Shown: in pieces, positions 8,468 through 16,006 of the stretch
Position numbering within the stretch: the stretch's first letter is position 1
Layout: each line of letters opens with the position of its first letter
Translations under genes and position numbers: made by a program
Assembly: GCF_028737265.1 (NCBI RefSeq)
Contig: NZ_JAQZAK010000016.1
Span: 1 to 64,000, forward strand
Length of the DNA: 64,000 nucleotides
Reading direction: 5' to 3'
Source of the DNA: Actinomycetospora callitridis
Lineage (GTDB): Bacteria > Actinomycetota > Actinomycetes > Mycobacteriales > Pseudonocardiaceae
The notes under the pieces: generated by a model
Database searches by the model: none
What the model was told of the DNA's origin: nothing
What the model saw: only the letters and a program-made list of their open reading frames with translations

Positions 8468-9298
8468 CTACCCCCGGTTCCCGGCCTGCAGATCGACGAC
8501 CACCCCGGCGTGGTCGGAGGGCCACACCTCGTGCCACGGCCCTGTGCCGAACAGCCCGACGCGTTCGACCCGAATCGGCACGCGGCCCCGCCCGAGCCCG
8601 AGAAGGACGTGGTCGACGCGCGAGGGCGGCTCGCCGCGGGCGGCGACGGCCGGGTTGTCGGGGCGCCAGGTGGCCCCGTCCCACCGGTCGCTGCCGGTGG
8701 CCCAGCGCCAGGTGTCGGCGAGGAGGAGTCCAGGCTCCGCCGGCGCGGTCAGGTGTCCCTCGAGCAGGCGCATCTCGTCCGACGCCGGCTCCGCGTTGAA
8801 GTCGCCGACGACCACGGGCGCCAGGTCGGTCGCGTCCGCCGTCGCCACGTGCCGCGCGACGGCCCGGACCTGCTCGACCCGCTGGGCCGACGCGGTGAGC
8901 GACGGCGTGAGGTGGGTCGTCACGCACCGCAGGGAGCCGGCCGGGGTGTCCGCGACGACGCTGAGCAGCACCTGCGCCTGCCCGCCTGCCGGCAGGACCT
9001 CGGTGTGCACGTCGCGCAGCGGCCAGCGGCTGAGCACGGCGTTGCCGAGGCCGTAGCGGGCGTCGCCGAGCCGGTCGGTCCAGGGCGAGGCGTCGGGGAC
9101 CGGCGCGAAGGCGACGTGCCGGTCGAGCTCGGCGGCGAGCCCGCCCGCCAGGTCGTCCCCCTCGAGCGACCACACCTCCTGCAGCCCGACCACGTCGGCG
9201 TCCAGCTCCCGCAGCACGGCCGTGATCGCGGGGCGGCGGCGCTCGGGGTCGCCGAAGCGCCACCAGAGGTTCCAGGTGGCGACGCGGATCGCCGTCAC
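8468..9298 (-). CDS. Endonuclease/exonuclease/phosphatase family protein
   Basis: This 276-residue protein has the EEP fold motifs VATWNLWW (residues 5-12), VVGLQEVW (Glu metal ligand, near 37), VGDFNAEP (near 163) and the C-terminal SDHAGVVVDL (catalytic His). It probably hydrolyses a phosphodiester or phosphomonoester; the substrate may be nucleic acid, a nucleotide or a lipid headgroup. GTG at 9298 overlaps the TGA of the upstream cupin gene by four bases, so the two are translationally coupled. No signal peptide is seen. Confidence 0.9.
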   Translation of the reverse strand: MTAIRVATWNLWWRFGDPERRRPAITAVLRELDADVVGLQEVWSLEGDDLAGGLAAELDRHVAFAPVPDASPWTDRLGDARYGLGNAVLSRWPLRDVHTEVLPAGGQAQVLLSVVADTPAGSLRCVTTHLTPSLTASAQRVEQVRAVARHVATADATDLAPVVVGDFNAEPASDEMRLLEGHLTAPAEPGLLLADTWRWATGSDRWDGATWRPDNPAVAARGEPPSRVDHVLLGLGRGRVPIRVERVGLFGTGPWHEVWPSDHAGVVVDLQAGNRG

Positions 9299-9753
9299 CG
9301 GGACGGGGTCCACGCGAGCAGCCGCCAGAGCACCCGTTGCGGGCCGTCGGGGAGCCCGGCCACGGTGAACGACCAGTCGTGCTCGGCGTTGATCCGGGCC
9401 AGCTCGCGCAGCGGCGGCGCGCCCGTCGCGGCCGCCATCGCCCGCAGCTGCGCCTGCAGCGGGCCCGCCGGGGTCTCGACCGTCCGCAACCGGACCGGCT
9501 CGTCGAAGGGGTTGGCGAACGCGTGCGTCGTCCCCGGCGGCACGCTCACGGTCTCGCCGGGCTGCACCAGGTGCCGCTCGCGGCCGAGCCGGACCATCAG
9601 CAGCCCGGACTCGACGGTGAACACCTCGCGCTCGCGGCGGTGCCGATGGGCGGGCGGGCCGGCGTGCCGGGGCGGCACGACGGCGGTGAACACGAAGTCG
9701 GGCTCCGAGGTCTCGATGGTGATGACCTGCCCGTCGGCGAACTCGATGGTCAT
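9295..9753 (-). CDS. Cupin domain protein
   Basis: This 152-residue single-domain protein has both cupin motifs: GPPAHRHRREREVFTVESG (His, His and Glu metal ligands, about residues 33-51) and PPGTTHAFANP (second His, about 72-82). The C-terminal 60 residues are a helical tail. The family includes dioxygenases, isomerases and regulators, so the function is open. A good ribosome-binding site (GGGAGGCG) precedes the ATG. It is first in a pair with the EEP gene. Confidence 0.88.
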   Translation of the reverse strand: MTIEFADGQVITIETSEPDFVFTAVVPPRHAGPPAHRHRREREVFTVESGLLMVRLGRERHLVQPGETVSVPPGTTHAFANPFDEPVRLRTVETPAGPLQAQLRAMAAATGAPPLRELARINAEHDWSFTVAGLPDGPQRVLWRLLAWTPSR

Positions 9754-9776
9754 CGCGCCTCCCGCGATCGGAGAAC

Positions 9777-10571
9777 CTAGACGAGCGCGACCGTGTCCCC
9801 GCGCCGCACGGTGCCGCCGCGCACCACCTCCGCGTACACGCCGGCGCAGGGCAGCACCCCGAACCCCGGGACGTCGACGCGGTTGCCGGACAGCAGCGGG
9901 CGCAGCGCCTCGGGGGCCCGGGGCAGGTCGCCGTGCTCGAGCGTCGGCACCGAGCAGCGCGGCGTCGGTAGCACGATGCGCAGCGTCGCCTCACCAGCGG
10001 TGAGCTCCCGGCCCACCCAGTCGGTCTCGGCGAAGGGCTCGGTGTCGGACTCGACGACGAGGTTCGGCCGGTACCGCTGCGCGTCCATGCCCAGGTGGTC
10101 CAGGGTCGCGGTGGTGATCAGGTGGACGGGCGCGTAGTCGACGAACGTGTCCGCGGCGCTGCCCATCGAGATCTCCAGCGTGGGCGCCGCGACCTCGTGC
10201 TCGACGCCGTGCTCGAGCACGTCCTCCGGGTCGGGCCGCTCCACCTCCGCGCCGCCCGGCCGCGCCGCGGCGATCGTGACGACGCGGCCCAGGTCGGCCG
10301 CGAGCTCGTCGGACAGCCTCGGGTCGTCGACGTCGAGGGTGTGGCCGTCGGGGGCGGTGACGCGCACGCGGTCGTCCTCCACCGACGCCGTGTACTGCAG
10401 CAGCCGGCGCCACAGCCGCGGGTGCTTCGCCGTCGCGACGAGCCCGGTGGTGGCGTCGAGCAGCCCGTACCGGCGGTCGAGCGGCAGCCCCGCGGTGGCG
10501 AGCAGGGCCTCCTCGAGCGGCTGGCCGAGCATCGACTTGACGGGGTAGCGGGTCAGCGTCGACACGCGCAC
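9777..10571 (-). CDS. MOSC domain protein
   Basis: This 264-residue protein begins with the MOSC N-terminal beta-barrel (RVSTLTRYPVKSMLGQPL, then LPLDRRYGLLDATTG) and continues with the MOSC domain, including RYRPNLVVE, the likely cofactor-binding Cys in PTPRCSVPT (near residue 204) and VLPCAGVYAEVVRGG at the C terminus. This is the pattern of molybdenum-cofactor sulfide carriers such as YcbX and mARC, which reduce N-hydroxylated bases when supplied with electrons. GTG at 10571 gives the canonical N terminus. No ferredoxin domain is fused, so an external electron donor is needed. Confidence 0.92.
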   Translation of the reverse strand: MRVSTLTRYPVKSMLGQPLEEALLATAGLPLDRRYGLLDATTGLVATAKHPRLWRRLLQYTASVEDDRVRVTAPDGHTLDVDDPRLSDELAADLGRVVTIAAARPGGAEVERPDPEDVLEHGVEHEVAAPTLEISMGSAADTFVDYAPVHLITTATLDHLGMDAQRYRPNLVVESDTEPFAETDWVGRELTAGEATLRIVLPTPRCSVPTLEHGDLPRAPEALRPLLSGNRVDVPGFGVLPCAGVYAEVVRGGTVRRGDTVALV

Positions 10572-10605
10572 GGTGATCGCTCCAGGAGGGTGCGGGGGAG
10601 GGGCG

Positions 10606-11130
10606 TCACGAGGATTCACCGCGGCCGAGCGCCTCGTCCAGCACCCGGACGGCCTTGGGTCCGACACCGTGCAGGCCGAGCAGCTCCTCCCGCGGCACGG
10701 CGGCGACCTGCGTGAGGGTGGTGACGCCGGCGTCGGCCAGCGCGCGGGTGGCCGGTCGCCCGATCGCCCGCGGCAGGTCGCCCACCTCACCCGGGCGTGC
10801 CGTCGCCGCGGCGGCCGCGGTCTCGGCGAGCTCCGGCGGTGCCCGGAACGCCCAGGCGCGGCGGACCCAATGGTTGAGCTGCTGCCCGTCGATCCCCTCC
10901 AGGGCCAGCGTCACGCCGTCGGGTGCGGGCTCGGCGGCCGGGTGGGCCGCGGTGATCGCGGCGACGTCGGGGGCCGGCAGGTGCAGGCGCACGCGGCTCC
11001 CGTCGAGCACCGCGAACACCCGCCCGTGGACGGCGAACGTCGCCCGTCCCTGGTCGTCGGTCGTCTCCTCGGCGTGCACCAGACCGAGAGCCGCCGTCCG
11101 CAACCGGCGCACCGTCGTCATCGCCATCAC
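10606..11130 (-). CDS. YjbR-like protein with C-terminal helix-hairpin-helix
   Basis: The first 110 residues resemble the MmcQ/YjbR (CyaY-like) fold: LGLVHAEETTDDQGRATFAVHGRVFAVL, and later LNHWVRRAWAFRAPPEL. The last 55 residues (LPRAIGRPATRALADAGVTTL, LLGLHGVGPKAVRVLDEAL) form a helix-hairpin-helix of the kind found at the C terminus of RNA polymerase alpha and in DNA-binding proteins. The pairing suggests a DNA-contacting role for the otherwise unassigned YjbR fold, but this is inference. It lies 34 bases upstream of the MOSC gene on the same strand. Confidence 0.8.
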   Translation of the reverse strand: MMAMTTVRRLRTAALGLVHAEETTDDQGRATFAVHGRVFAVLDGSRVRLHLPAPDVAAITAAHPAAEPAPDGVTLALEGIDGQQLNHWVRRAWAFRAPPELAETAAAAATARPGEVGDLPRAIGRPATRALADAGVTTLTQVAAVPREELLGLHGVGPKAVRVLDEALGRGESS

Positions 11131-11177
11131 CTCGGTCGGAGGCTAGCGAGGCCCCCCGACACCCCTCGACATCGCGA

Positions 11178-11230
11178 GATCCGACATGCGGTTGCGGCGC
11201 GGAGGTGGCGGCGGCGGCTACTGTCGGATC
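11178..11230. promoter_or_regulatory. 9-bp inverted repeat just upstream of the DUF6247 gene
   Basis: GATCCGACA (11178-11186) and its exact complement TGTCGGATC (11222-11230) bracket 35 bases and end one base before the ATG at 11232. The repeat could be an operator or fold the leader so that the start codon is masked. No regulator is assigned. Confidence 0.35.
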
Positions 11231-11231
11231 G

Positions 11232-11555
11232 ATGAAGGCGATGTACTCGGTCGACGAGCAGCCGGTTCCCGGACACCCGCTGGCCAAGGGGGCGTCGCCG
11301 GCGGCCATCCGCGTCGTGCTCGCGCCCGAGGACCGGGCGGAGTTCGACGCGGCCTACGCGCAGGCGCTGGACGACGCGAAGGCCAGCGGCGACCTCGTCG
11401 AGCTCTTCACGACGCTCGACCGGTGGCGGCGGGTGGCGGCGCTGACCTCGGACCCCGAGGTGTTCCGCCGGGTGGCGCTCCGGGCGGCCATGCGGCAGAC
11501 CGCGAGTCCCGGCGACGACCCGGTGGCGGCGACGCAGGCCCTACCCGACCGCTAG
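11232..11555 (+). CDS. DUF6247 family protein
   Basis: This 107-residue protein has the core IRVVLAPEDRAEFDAAYAQAL, then LVELFTTLDRWRRVAAL, which matches the DUF6247 family found across Pseudonocardiaceae and Streptomyces. These small proteins often sit beside toxin-like genes and have been suggested to act as antitoxins, but no toxin gene adjoins this copy. The ATG at 11232 follows an inverted repeat. Function unknown. Confidence 0.8.
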   Translation: MKAMYSVDEQPVPGHPLAKGASPAAIRVVLAPEDRAEFDAAYAQALDDAKASGDLVELFTTLDRWRRVAALTSDPEVFRRVALRAAMRQTASPGDDPVAATQALPDR

Positions 11556-11566
11556 GCCACGTGAGG

Positions 11567-11581
11567 CGCCACGAGGTGGCG
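11567..11581. terminator. Hairpin between convergent genes
   Basis: CGCCAC-GAG-GTGGCG is a perfect 6-bp stem with a 3-base loop, 11 bases after the DUF6247 stop and 10 bases before the end of the KAS III gene. It could stop transcription from both sides. There is no T-tract, as is usual in high-GC actinobacteria. Confidence 0.45.
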
Positions 11582-11591
11582 AGCCTGCCGG

Positions 11592-12599
11592 TCAGCCCTC
11601 CCGGGGCGCCGACGACGGGGCCACCGGCGGCAGGGTGAGCACCTGGGCGGCGTAGGTCAGGCCTGCGCCGAAGCCGCAGACCAGGGCGAGGTCGCCGGCC
11701 CGGACCTCGCCACCCGTCAGCAGCGCGTGCATCGCGAGCGGCACCGAGGCGGCCGAGGTGTTGCCGGTGTCGACCACGTCGCGGGCCACGGCGACGCCGT
11801 CGGGCAGGGCCAGGGCGCGCACGATCCCGTCGGTGATCCGGTTGTTGGCCTGGTGGGGCACGAAGGCGTCGAGGTCGTCGACGCCCACCCCGGCGGCCGC
11901 GAGGGCCTTCTCCGCGAGCGGCGCGATCTGGGTGCTGGCCCAGCGGAAGACCGCGGGCCCCTGCATGCGCAGGCCCGGCACCCCGTCCCCCGCGCCCCGC
12001 GCCGCCTCCTGCCAGGTGGGGGAGTGGACGATGAGGTCGGCCTGACCGCCGTCGCTGCCCCAGGCCACGGGGCCGATGCCGGGCTCGTCGGCGGGCCCGA
12101 CGACGACCGCCCCGGCCCCGTCGCCGAAGAGGAACGCGGTACCCCGGTCGCGCGGGTCGAGCAGGTCGCTCATGCGCTCGACGCCGACGACGAGCACGTA
12201 ACGGGCGGTGCCGCCGCGGATGAGCGAGGCCGCCACCTCGAGGCCGTAGCAGAACCCGGAGCACGCGGCGCCGAGGTCGAAGGCCGGCGCGGTCGTGCCG
12301 AGCTCGGCGGCGACCCGGGTGGAGACCTGCGGGGACGCGGTGTCGGGCGACATCGTCGCGACGAGCACGGCGTCGAGGGCGGAGGCGGTGAGGCCGGCCG
12401 CGGTGAGGGCGTCGCCGGCGGCGGCCGTGGACATGGCCACGACGGTCTCGTCGACCCCGGCGAACCGGCGCGTCCGGATCCCCGAGCGCGCGACCACCCA
12501 GTCGGGGTCGACGTCCTCGAGCGGCGCGCAGACCTCGTCGTTGTCCACCGTGCGCCGCGGCCGGTACGCGCCGAGTCCCAGCAGTCGTTCCCCGGTCAT
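11592..12599 (-). CDS. 3-oxoacyl-ACP synthase III (FabH) family protein
   Basis: This 335-residue protein carries the complete KAS III triad: Cys113 in LGAACSGFCYG, His249 in VPHQANNRI and Asn280 in DTGNTSAAS, plus the terminal glycine-rich CGFGAGLTYAAQVL. It would condense an acyl-CoA starter with a malonyl or related extender, or act as an acyl transferase. The ATG at 12599 gives the usual start MTGERLLGLGAYRP; in-frame GTG codons lie upstream. It follows the P450 on the same strand but has a 155-base gap and its own putative promoter, so membership in the P450 operon is uncertain. Confidence 0.92.
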   Translation of the reverse strand: MTGERLLGLGAYRPRRTVDNDEVCAPLEDVDPDWVVARSGIRTRRFAGVDETVVAMSTAAAGDALTAAGLTASALDAVLVATMSPDTASPQVSTRVAAELGTTAPAFDLGAACSGFCYGLEVAASLIRGGTARYVLVVGVERMSDLLDPRDRGTAFLFGDGAGAVVVGPADEPGIGPVAWGSDGGQADLIVHSPTWQEAARGAGDGVPGLRMQGPAVFRWASTQIAPLAEKALAAAGVGVDDLDAFVPHQANNRITDGIVRALALPDGVAVARDVVDTGNTSAASVPLAMHALLTGGEVRAGDLALVCGFGAGLTYAAQVLTLPPVAPSSAPREG

Positions 12600-12723
12600 G
12601 ACCGGGGCGGGACGGGCGGCGATGGGGGCTGGCGGCACGAGGGGGACCTCCACGAGGGTGCGGTCACGCCGTGGTGGACGACGCCCGCACTCCACGGTGC
12701 CGGTGGTCCGCGGTTACTCGGAA

Positions 12724-12751
12724 GTCCTACTAATCAGTACGGCCATGTCAA
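12724..12751 (-). promoter_or_regulatory. Candidate sigma-70-type promoter for the KAS III gene
   Basis: Read on the minus strand, TTGACA (12751-12746) is followed after 16 bases by TAGGAC (12729-12724). It lies immediately past the P450 stop codon in a locally AT-richer patch and points to the KAS III gene. The -35 is perfect and the -10 matches the actinobacterial TAGRNT pattern partly. Confidence 0.45.
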
Positions 12752-12754
12752 TGG

Positions 12755-13987
12755 TCACAGGCCGGCGAGGTGTAGGCGCACCGGCTGGGTCGCGAAGGCG
12801 TGCATCGTGTTGTTGAGGTGGCGCGTCGGCTCGGCCGCGACCTCGATCCGTGCCACGCGAGCGGCCAGCGCGGTCAGCAGTGCCTCGGCCTCGAGGCGGG
12901 CGACGTGCTGGCCGACGCACTGGTGCAGGCCCATCCCGAAGCCGACGTGGCCCGAGGGATCGCGGTCGAGGTCGAAGGCGTCGGGGTCGTCCCAGTGCCG
13001 GGGGTCGTGGTTGGCGGACCCGAGGAACATCAGGATCTTGGCGCCCTCGGGGACGACGGTGTCGCCCACCGGCACGTCGACCTCGGCGGTGCGGAAGAAC
13101 GTCTGGACCGGCGACTCCCAGCGGATCGCCTCCTCGAACGCCACCCGCGACAGCGTCGGGTCGGCGCGCAGCCGGTCCCAGGCCCCGGGGTGGGTGGCCA
13201 TCGCGCGCAGCACGGCCCCGAGGCCGTGGACCGTGGTGTCGACGCCGGCCGAGAGCAGCGAGCGCACCACCAGCGGCGCCTGGTCGTGGGTGATGTCGCC
13301 GCGGTCGGCGGCGGCCCAGATCTCCGCGCCGAAGCCGTCGTCGGAGAGCACCTCGCGGGCGCACTGGGCGTTGACCCAGCCGGCGTGCTCCGCGACGTGC
13401 GGGGCGCCCTTCGCGACGAGGTCGTTGGGCGGGCCGAAGGCGTTGAACAGGTGGTCGCCGTAGGGCAGCAGGTGCTCGCGGCCCTCGCGGGGGATGCCGA
13501 CGGCGTCGGGGAACACGCGCAGCGGGAACGCCTCGGCCAGCGCCGGCATGGCGTCGACCTCGAGGACCGGGCCTGCGCCCGCGAGCAGGGCGTCGACGTG
13601 CTCCTCGGCCACGGCGAACCACCGCTCGCGCAGCCGGCGCAGCGCCCGCGGGCCGAGGATCGGCGCGAGCACCCGGCGCGGCGCGTCGTGGTGCGGCGGG
13701 TCGGCCTCGAGCAGCAGCGACGGCGGACGCCACGGCGCCTCGCGACGGAAGTTCGACAGGCCGACCCCGGCCGACGAGCAGAACCGCTGCCAGTCGACGA
13801 GCGCGGCGTGCACGTCGGCGTAGCGGCCCATGCCGTACAGGTCGTCGTAGCGGGTCAGCGGGACGACGGGCCCGGCGTCGCGCAGCGCTGCCTGGAACGG
13901 CAGCGGATCGGCGAGCACTTCGGGGGAGAACGGGTCGACGGCGGCGACCGCGGGCAGGGCGGTGCTGGTCACGGGGGTGGTCGTCAT
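12755..13987 (-). CDS. Cytochrome P450, CYP199-like
   Basis: This 410-residue soluble P450 shows the I-helix AGVDTT (about residue 237), the ExxR motif in EEAIRW (about 282), FFRTAEVDV, and the heme loop FGMGLHQCVGQH with heme-ligand Cys357. The stretch from SGHVGFG through LVARLE-like residues and the C-terminal RHLNNTMHAF resemble the CYP199 family, whose best-known members O-demethylate 4-methoxybenzoate. Aryl-ether demethylation releasing formaldehyde is therefore a reasonable but unproven role. It lies nine bases downstream of a VanB-type reductase gene, its likely electron donor. Confidence 0.93.
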   Translation of the reverse strand: MTTTPVTSTALPAVAAVDPFSPEVLADPLPFQAALRDAGPVVPLTRYDDLYGMGRYADVHAALVDWQRFCSSAGVGLSNFRREAPWRPPSLLLEADPPHHDAPRRVLAPILGPRALRRLRERWFAVAEEHVDALLAGAGPVLEVDAMPALAEAFPLRVFPDAVGIPREGREHLLPYGDHLFNAFGPPNDLVAKGAPHVAEHAGWVNAQCAREVLSDDGFGAEIWAAADRGDITHDQAPLVVRSLLSAGVDTTVHGLGAVLRAMATHPGAWDRLRADPTLSRVAFEEAIRWESPVQTFFRTAEVDVPVGDTVVPEGAKILMFLGSANHDPRHWDDPDAFDLDRDPSGHVGFGMGLHQCVGQHVARLEAEALLTALAARVARIEVAAEPTRHLNNTMHAFATQPVRLHLAGL

Positions 13988-13996
13988 GAGGCGCTC

Positions 13997-14953
13997 TCAG
14001 AGGTCGAGGACGAGACGGTCGGTGCAGGACCGGGAGACGCACGGGAACATGCAGTCCCCGGCCGCGCGCTCGTGGTCGGCGAGGATCGAGTCGCGGTGGT
14101 CGGGCACACCGCCGAGCACGGTGGTCTCGCAGGTGCCGCAGGTGCCCTTCTCGCAGGACGAGAGGGTCGTCGCCCCGGCGTCACGGGCGGCCGCGAGCAC
14201 CGAGATCTGCGGGGTGACCGTGACGGTCGTGCCGGTGCGGGTGAGCTCCACGGTGAACGGGGCGTCCCGGACGGGCGCGCCGACCTCGGTGGCGGTGAAC
14301 CGCTCGGTGCGCAGCCGGTGGGGCGCCCAGCCGACCGTGGCGACCGTCTGCTCGACGGCCGCGAGCAGCGGGGCCGGGCCGCAGCAGTAGACGACGGTGT
14401 CGGTGCGCGGCTCGCCGAGCCAGGACGCCAGCGGCAGCAGCCCGGCCTCGTCCTGGGGCACCACGTGCACCCGGTCGCCGTACCGGGCGAGGTCGTCGAG
14501 GAACGCCATCGAGGCGCGCCGGCGGCCGCCGTAGAGCAGCGTCCACTCCGCGCCGACCCGCTCGGCCTGCCTGATCATCGGCAGCAGCGGCGTGATCCCG
14601 ATGCCGCCGGCGACGAAGACGTAGCGCGCCGAGGGCACCATCGCGAAGTTGTTGCGCGGCCCGCCGAGCGTCACCGGGTCGCCCGCCGCGAGCTCGTCGT
14701 GGACGTAGGCCGACCCGCCCCGGCCGTCGACCTCGCGCAGCACCGCGACCCGGTAGCGGTGGGCGTCCCACCGGTCCCCGCAGAGCGAGTACTGGCGGGT
14801 CTCCCCGTTCGCGAGCGTCACGTCGATGTGGGCGCCGGGCGTCCAGTCCGGCAGCCGGCGCCCGTCCGGCCGCGCCAGCTCCAGGACCGCGACGCCCTCG
14901 GCGGCCGACGACTTCCCGGTGACGACGAGCCGGTCGACGGCGGTGCTGTCCAT
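13997..14953 (-). CDS. PDR/VanB family oxidoreductase (flavin and 2Fe-2S reductase)
   Basis: This 318-residue protein has three domains in the phthalate dioxygenase reductase order. They are a flavin domain with the FMN-type motif RQYSLCGD (about 54-61), an NAD-binding domain with GGIGITPLLPM (about 117-127) and CCGPAPLL, and a C-terminal plant-type ferredoxin with SSCEKGTCGTCE and a late Cys (CMFPCVSR). It moves electrons from NAD(P)H through flavin and a 2Fe-2S cluster to an oxygenase. Its partner here appears to be the adjacent P450, because no Rieske oxygenase gene is nearby. ATG at 14953 begins MDSTAVDRL. Confidence 0.93.
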   Translation of the reverse strand: MDSTAVDRLVVTGKSSAAEGVAVLELARPDGRRLPDWTPGAHIDVTLANGETRQYSLCGDRWDAHRYRVAVLREVDGRGGSAYVHDELAAGDPVTLGGPRNNFAMVPSARYVFVAGGIGITPLLPMIRQAERVGAEWTLLYGGRRRASMAFLDDLARYGDRVHVVPQDEAGLLPLASWLGEPRTDTVVYCCGPAPLLAAVEQTVATVGWAPHRLRTERFTATEVGAPVRDAPFTVELTRTGTTVTVTPQISVLAAARDAGATTLSSCEKGTCGTCETTVLGGVPDHRDSILADHERAAGDCMFPCVSRSCTDRLVLDL

Positions 14954-15018
14954 GCGCCGAGGATGACGAGGCCGCCGCCGTGGTCGGAACGCCCTTCTCA
15001 TTCAATGGGACGTCCTAC

Positions 15019-15058
15019 GTGAGCGAAGTTCCCGGCTATGGCCGGGAACTTCGCTCAC
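15019..15058. terminator. Perfect 18-bp hairpin at the end of the IclR gene
   Basis: Two exactly complementary 18-base arms (15019-15036 and 15041-15058, beginning GTGAGCGAAGTTCCCGGC) flank a TATG loop. The right arm contains the IclR stop codon. The position fits a transcription terminator that separates iclR from the downstream reductase-P450 genes, though there is no T-tract. A perfect stem this long could also be a dispersed palindromic element. Confidence 0.65.
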
Positions 15059-15816
15059 GGGGGGGGGTGGTCCTGCGTGAGCCGGCGCTCGATCTGCCGG
15101 GCCCCGGCCGTGAGCACCGGGACGTACCCGCGGGCGTGCTCGTCGTTGGGCACGATCACCGACACCGCCGCCGCGACGTGGCCGGTCTCGTCGCGCACCG
15201 GCACCGCGATGCCCGTCGCGTCGACGTGGAGGAAGCCGGGGCAGAGCACGAACCCCTGGCGGCGCACGTCCGCGAGGCGGCGCCGCAGCTCGCCGGGGTC
15301 GGTGATCGTCATCGGCGTGAAGCGCGCGAGCGTCCCGGCGAGGATGCGCTCCTGGAGCACCTCGGAGCCGTAGGCGAGCAGCACGAGGCCCGACGACGAC
15401 GCGTGCAGCGGCAGCCGCGCCGCGATCCGGGTGTAGTTGATGACGGCGTGCTCGGCGGAGAGCCGCTCGACGAACAGCACCTCCTCGCCGTCGAGCACCC
15501 CGAGCTGCGCGTGGTGGCCGACCGCCCGCAGCAGGTCCTCGAGCACCGGCATCGCGAGCTCGCGCAGCGACGACGTCGGCGAGGCCCGCGAGCCCAGCTC
15601 CCAGAGCCGCGTCCCGACCCGCACGCGGCGGTCCTCGTCGCGGGAGAGCAGGCCGTGCCCGACGAGCTCCGCGATCAGCCGCGACGCCGTCGCCACCGGC
15701 AGGTCGGCGCGGCGGGCGACCTCCCCGACGGTCAGCACCGGGGACCGCGGGGTGAAGGCCTCGAGGATGCGCACGACGCGTTCGAGCACCGACTCGCCCG
15801 ACCCGGATCGCGCCAC
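15055..15816 (-). CDS. IclR family transcriptional regulator
   Basis: This 253-residue protein has an N-terminal winged helix-turn-helix (VLERVVRILEAFTP, then LTVGEVARRADLPVATASRLIAELV; residues about 10-60). The C-terminal IclR effector domain (ELGSRASPTSSLRELAMP through VSVIVPNDE) usually binds a small aromatic or organic acid. It is divergent from the MetV-MTHFR operon across a 190-base region with palindromes, and upstream of the reductase-P450 pair on its own strand. It is the natural candidate to control one or both sides. Confidence 0.92.
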   Translation of the reverse strand: MARSGSGESVLERVVRILEAFTPRSPVLTVGEVARRADLPVATASRLIAELVGHGLLSRDEDRRVRVGTRLWELGSRASPTSSLRELAMPVLEDLLRAVGHHAQLGVLDGEEVLFVERLSAEHAVINYTRIAARLPLHASSSGLVLLAYGSEVLQERILAGTLARFTPMTITDPGELRRRLADVRRQGFVLCPGFLHVDATGIAVPVRDETGHVAAAVSVIVPNDEHARGYVPVLTAGARQIERRLTQDHPPP

Positions 15817-15880
15817 GGCGTGACCGTAGGACGTCGACGCCGGCCCGGTGCTGCTCCAGGAGGCCCAACCGCGCCCGCTC

Positions 15881-15925
15881 CCTTGTCGGACACCACAAGG
15901 TCGCGCGTCCGAACCTTGGTGTCGG
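15881..15925. promoter_or_regulatory. Palindromic operator candidate between iclR and the C1 operon
   Basis: CCTTGT-N8-ACAAGG (15881-15900) is a 20-base dyad. A related inverted copy follows: GACACCA (15889-15895) pairs with TGGTGTC (15917-15923), and CCTTGGTGTCGG (15914-15925) mirrors the first element apart from a 2-base gap. IclR proteins bind short palindromes in divergent promoter regions, so this cluster is the likely site; the assignment is inference. Confidence 0.5.
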
Positions 15926-16006
15926 CCCCGAGGGATCGGCGCCGTCGGGCTGCCAGGCTGGGATGCGCGTCACACCCTCGGCTTTCGGTGGTCAGGAAGG
16001 ACCCGT

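Noticed and set aside
6324..9263. A 979-codon minus-strand frame over the SpoIIE and EEP genes
   Set aside because: It is an Arg/Ala-rich out-of-frame reading. The SpoIIE, HATPase, STAS and EEP motifs lie in other frames.
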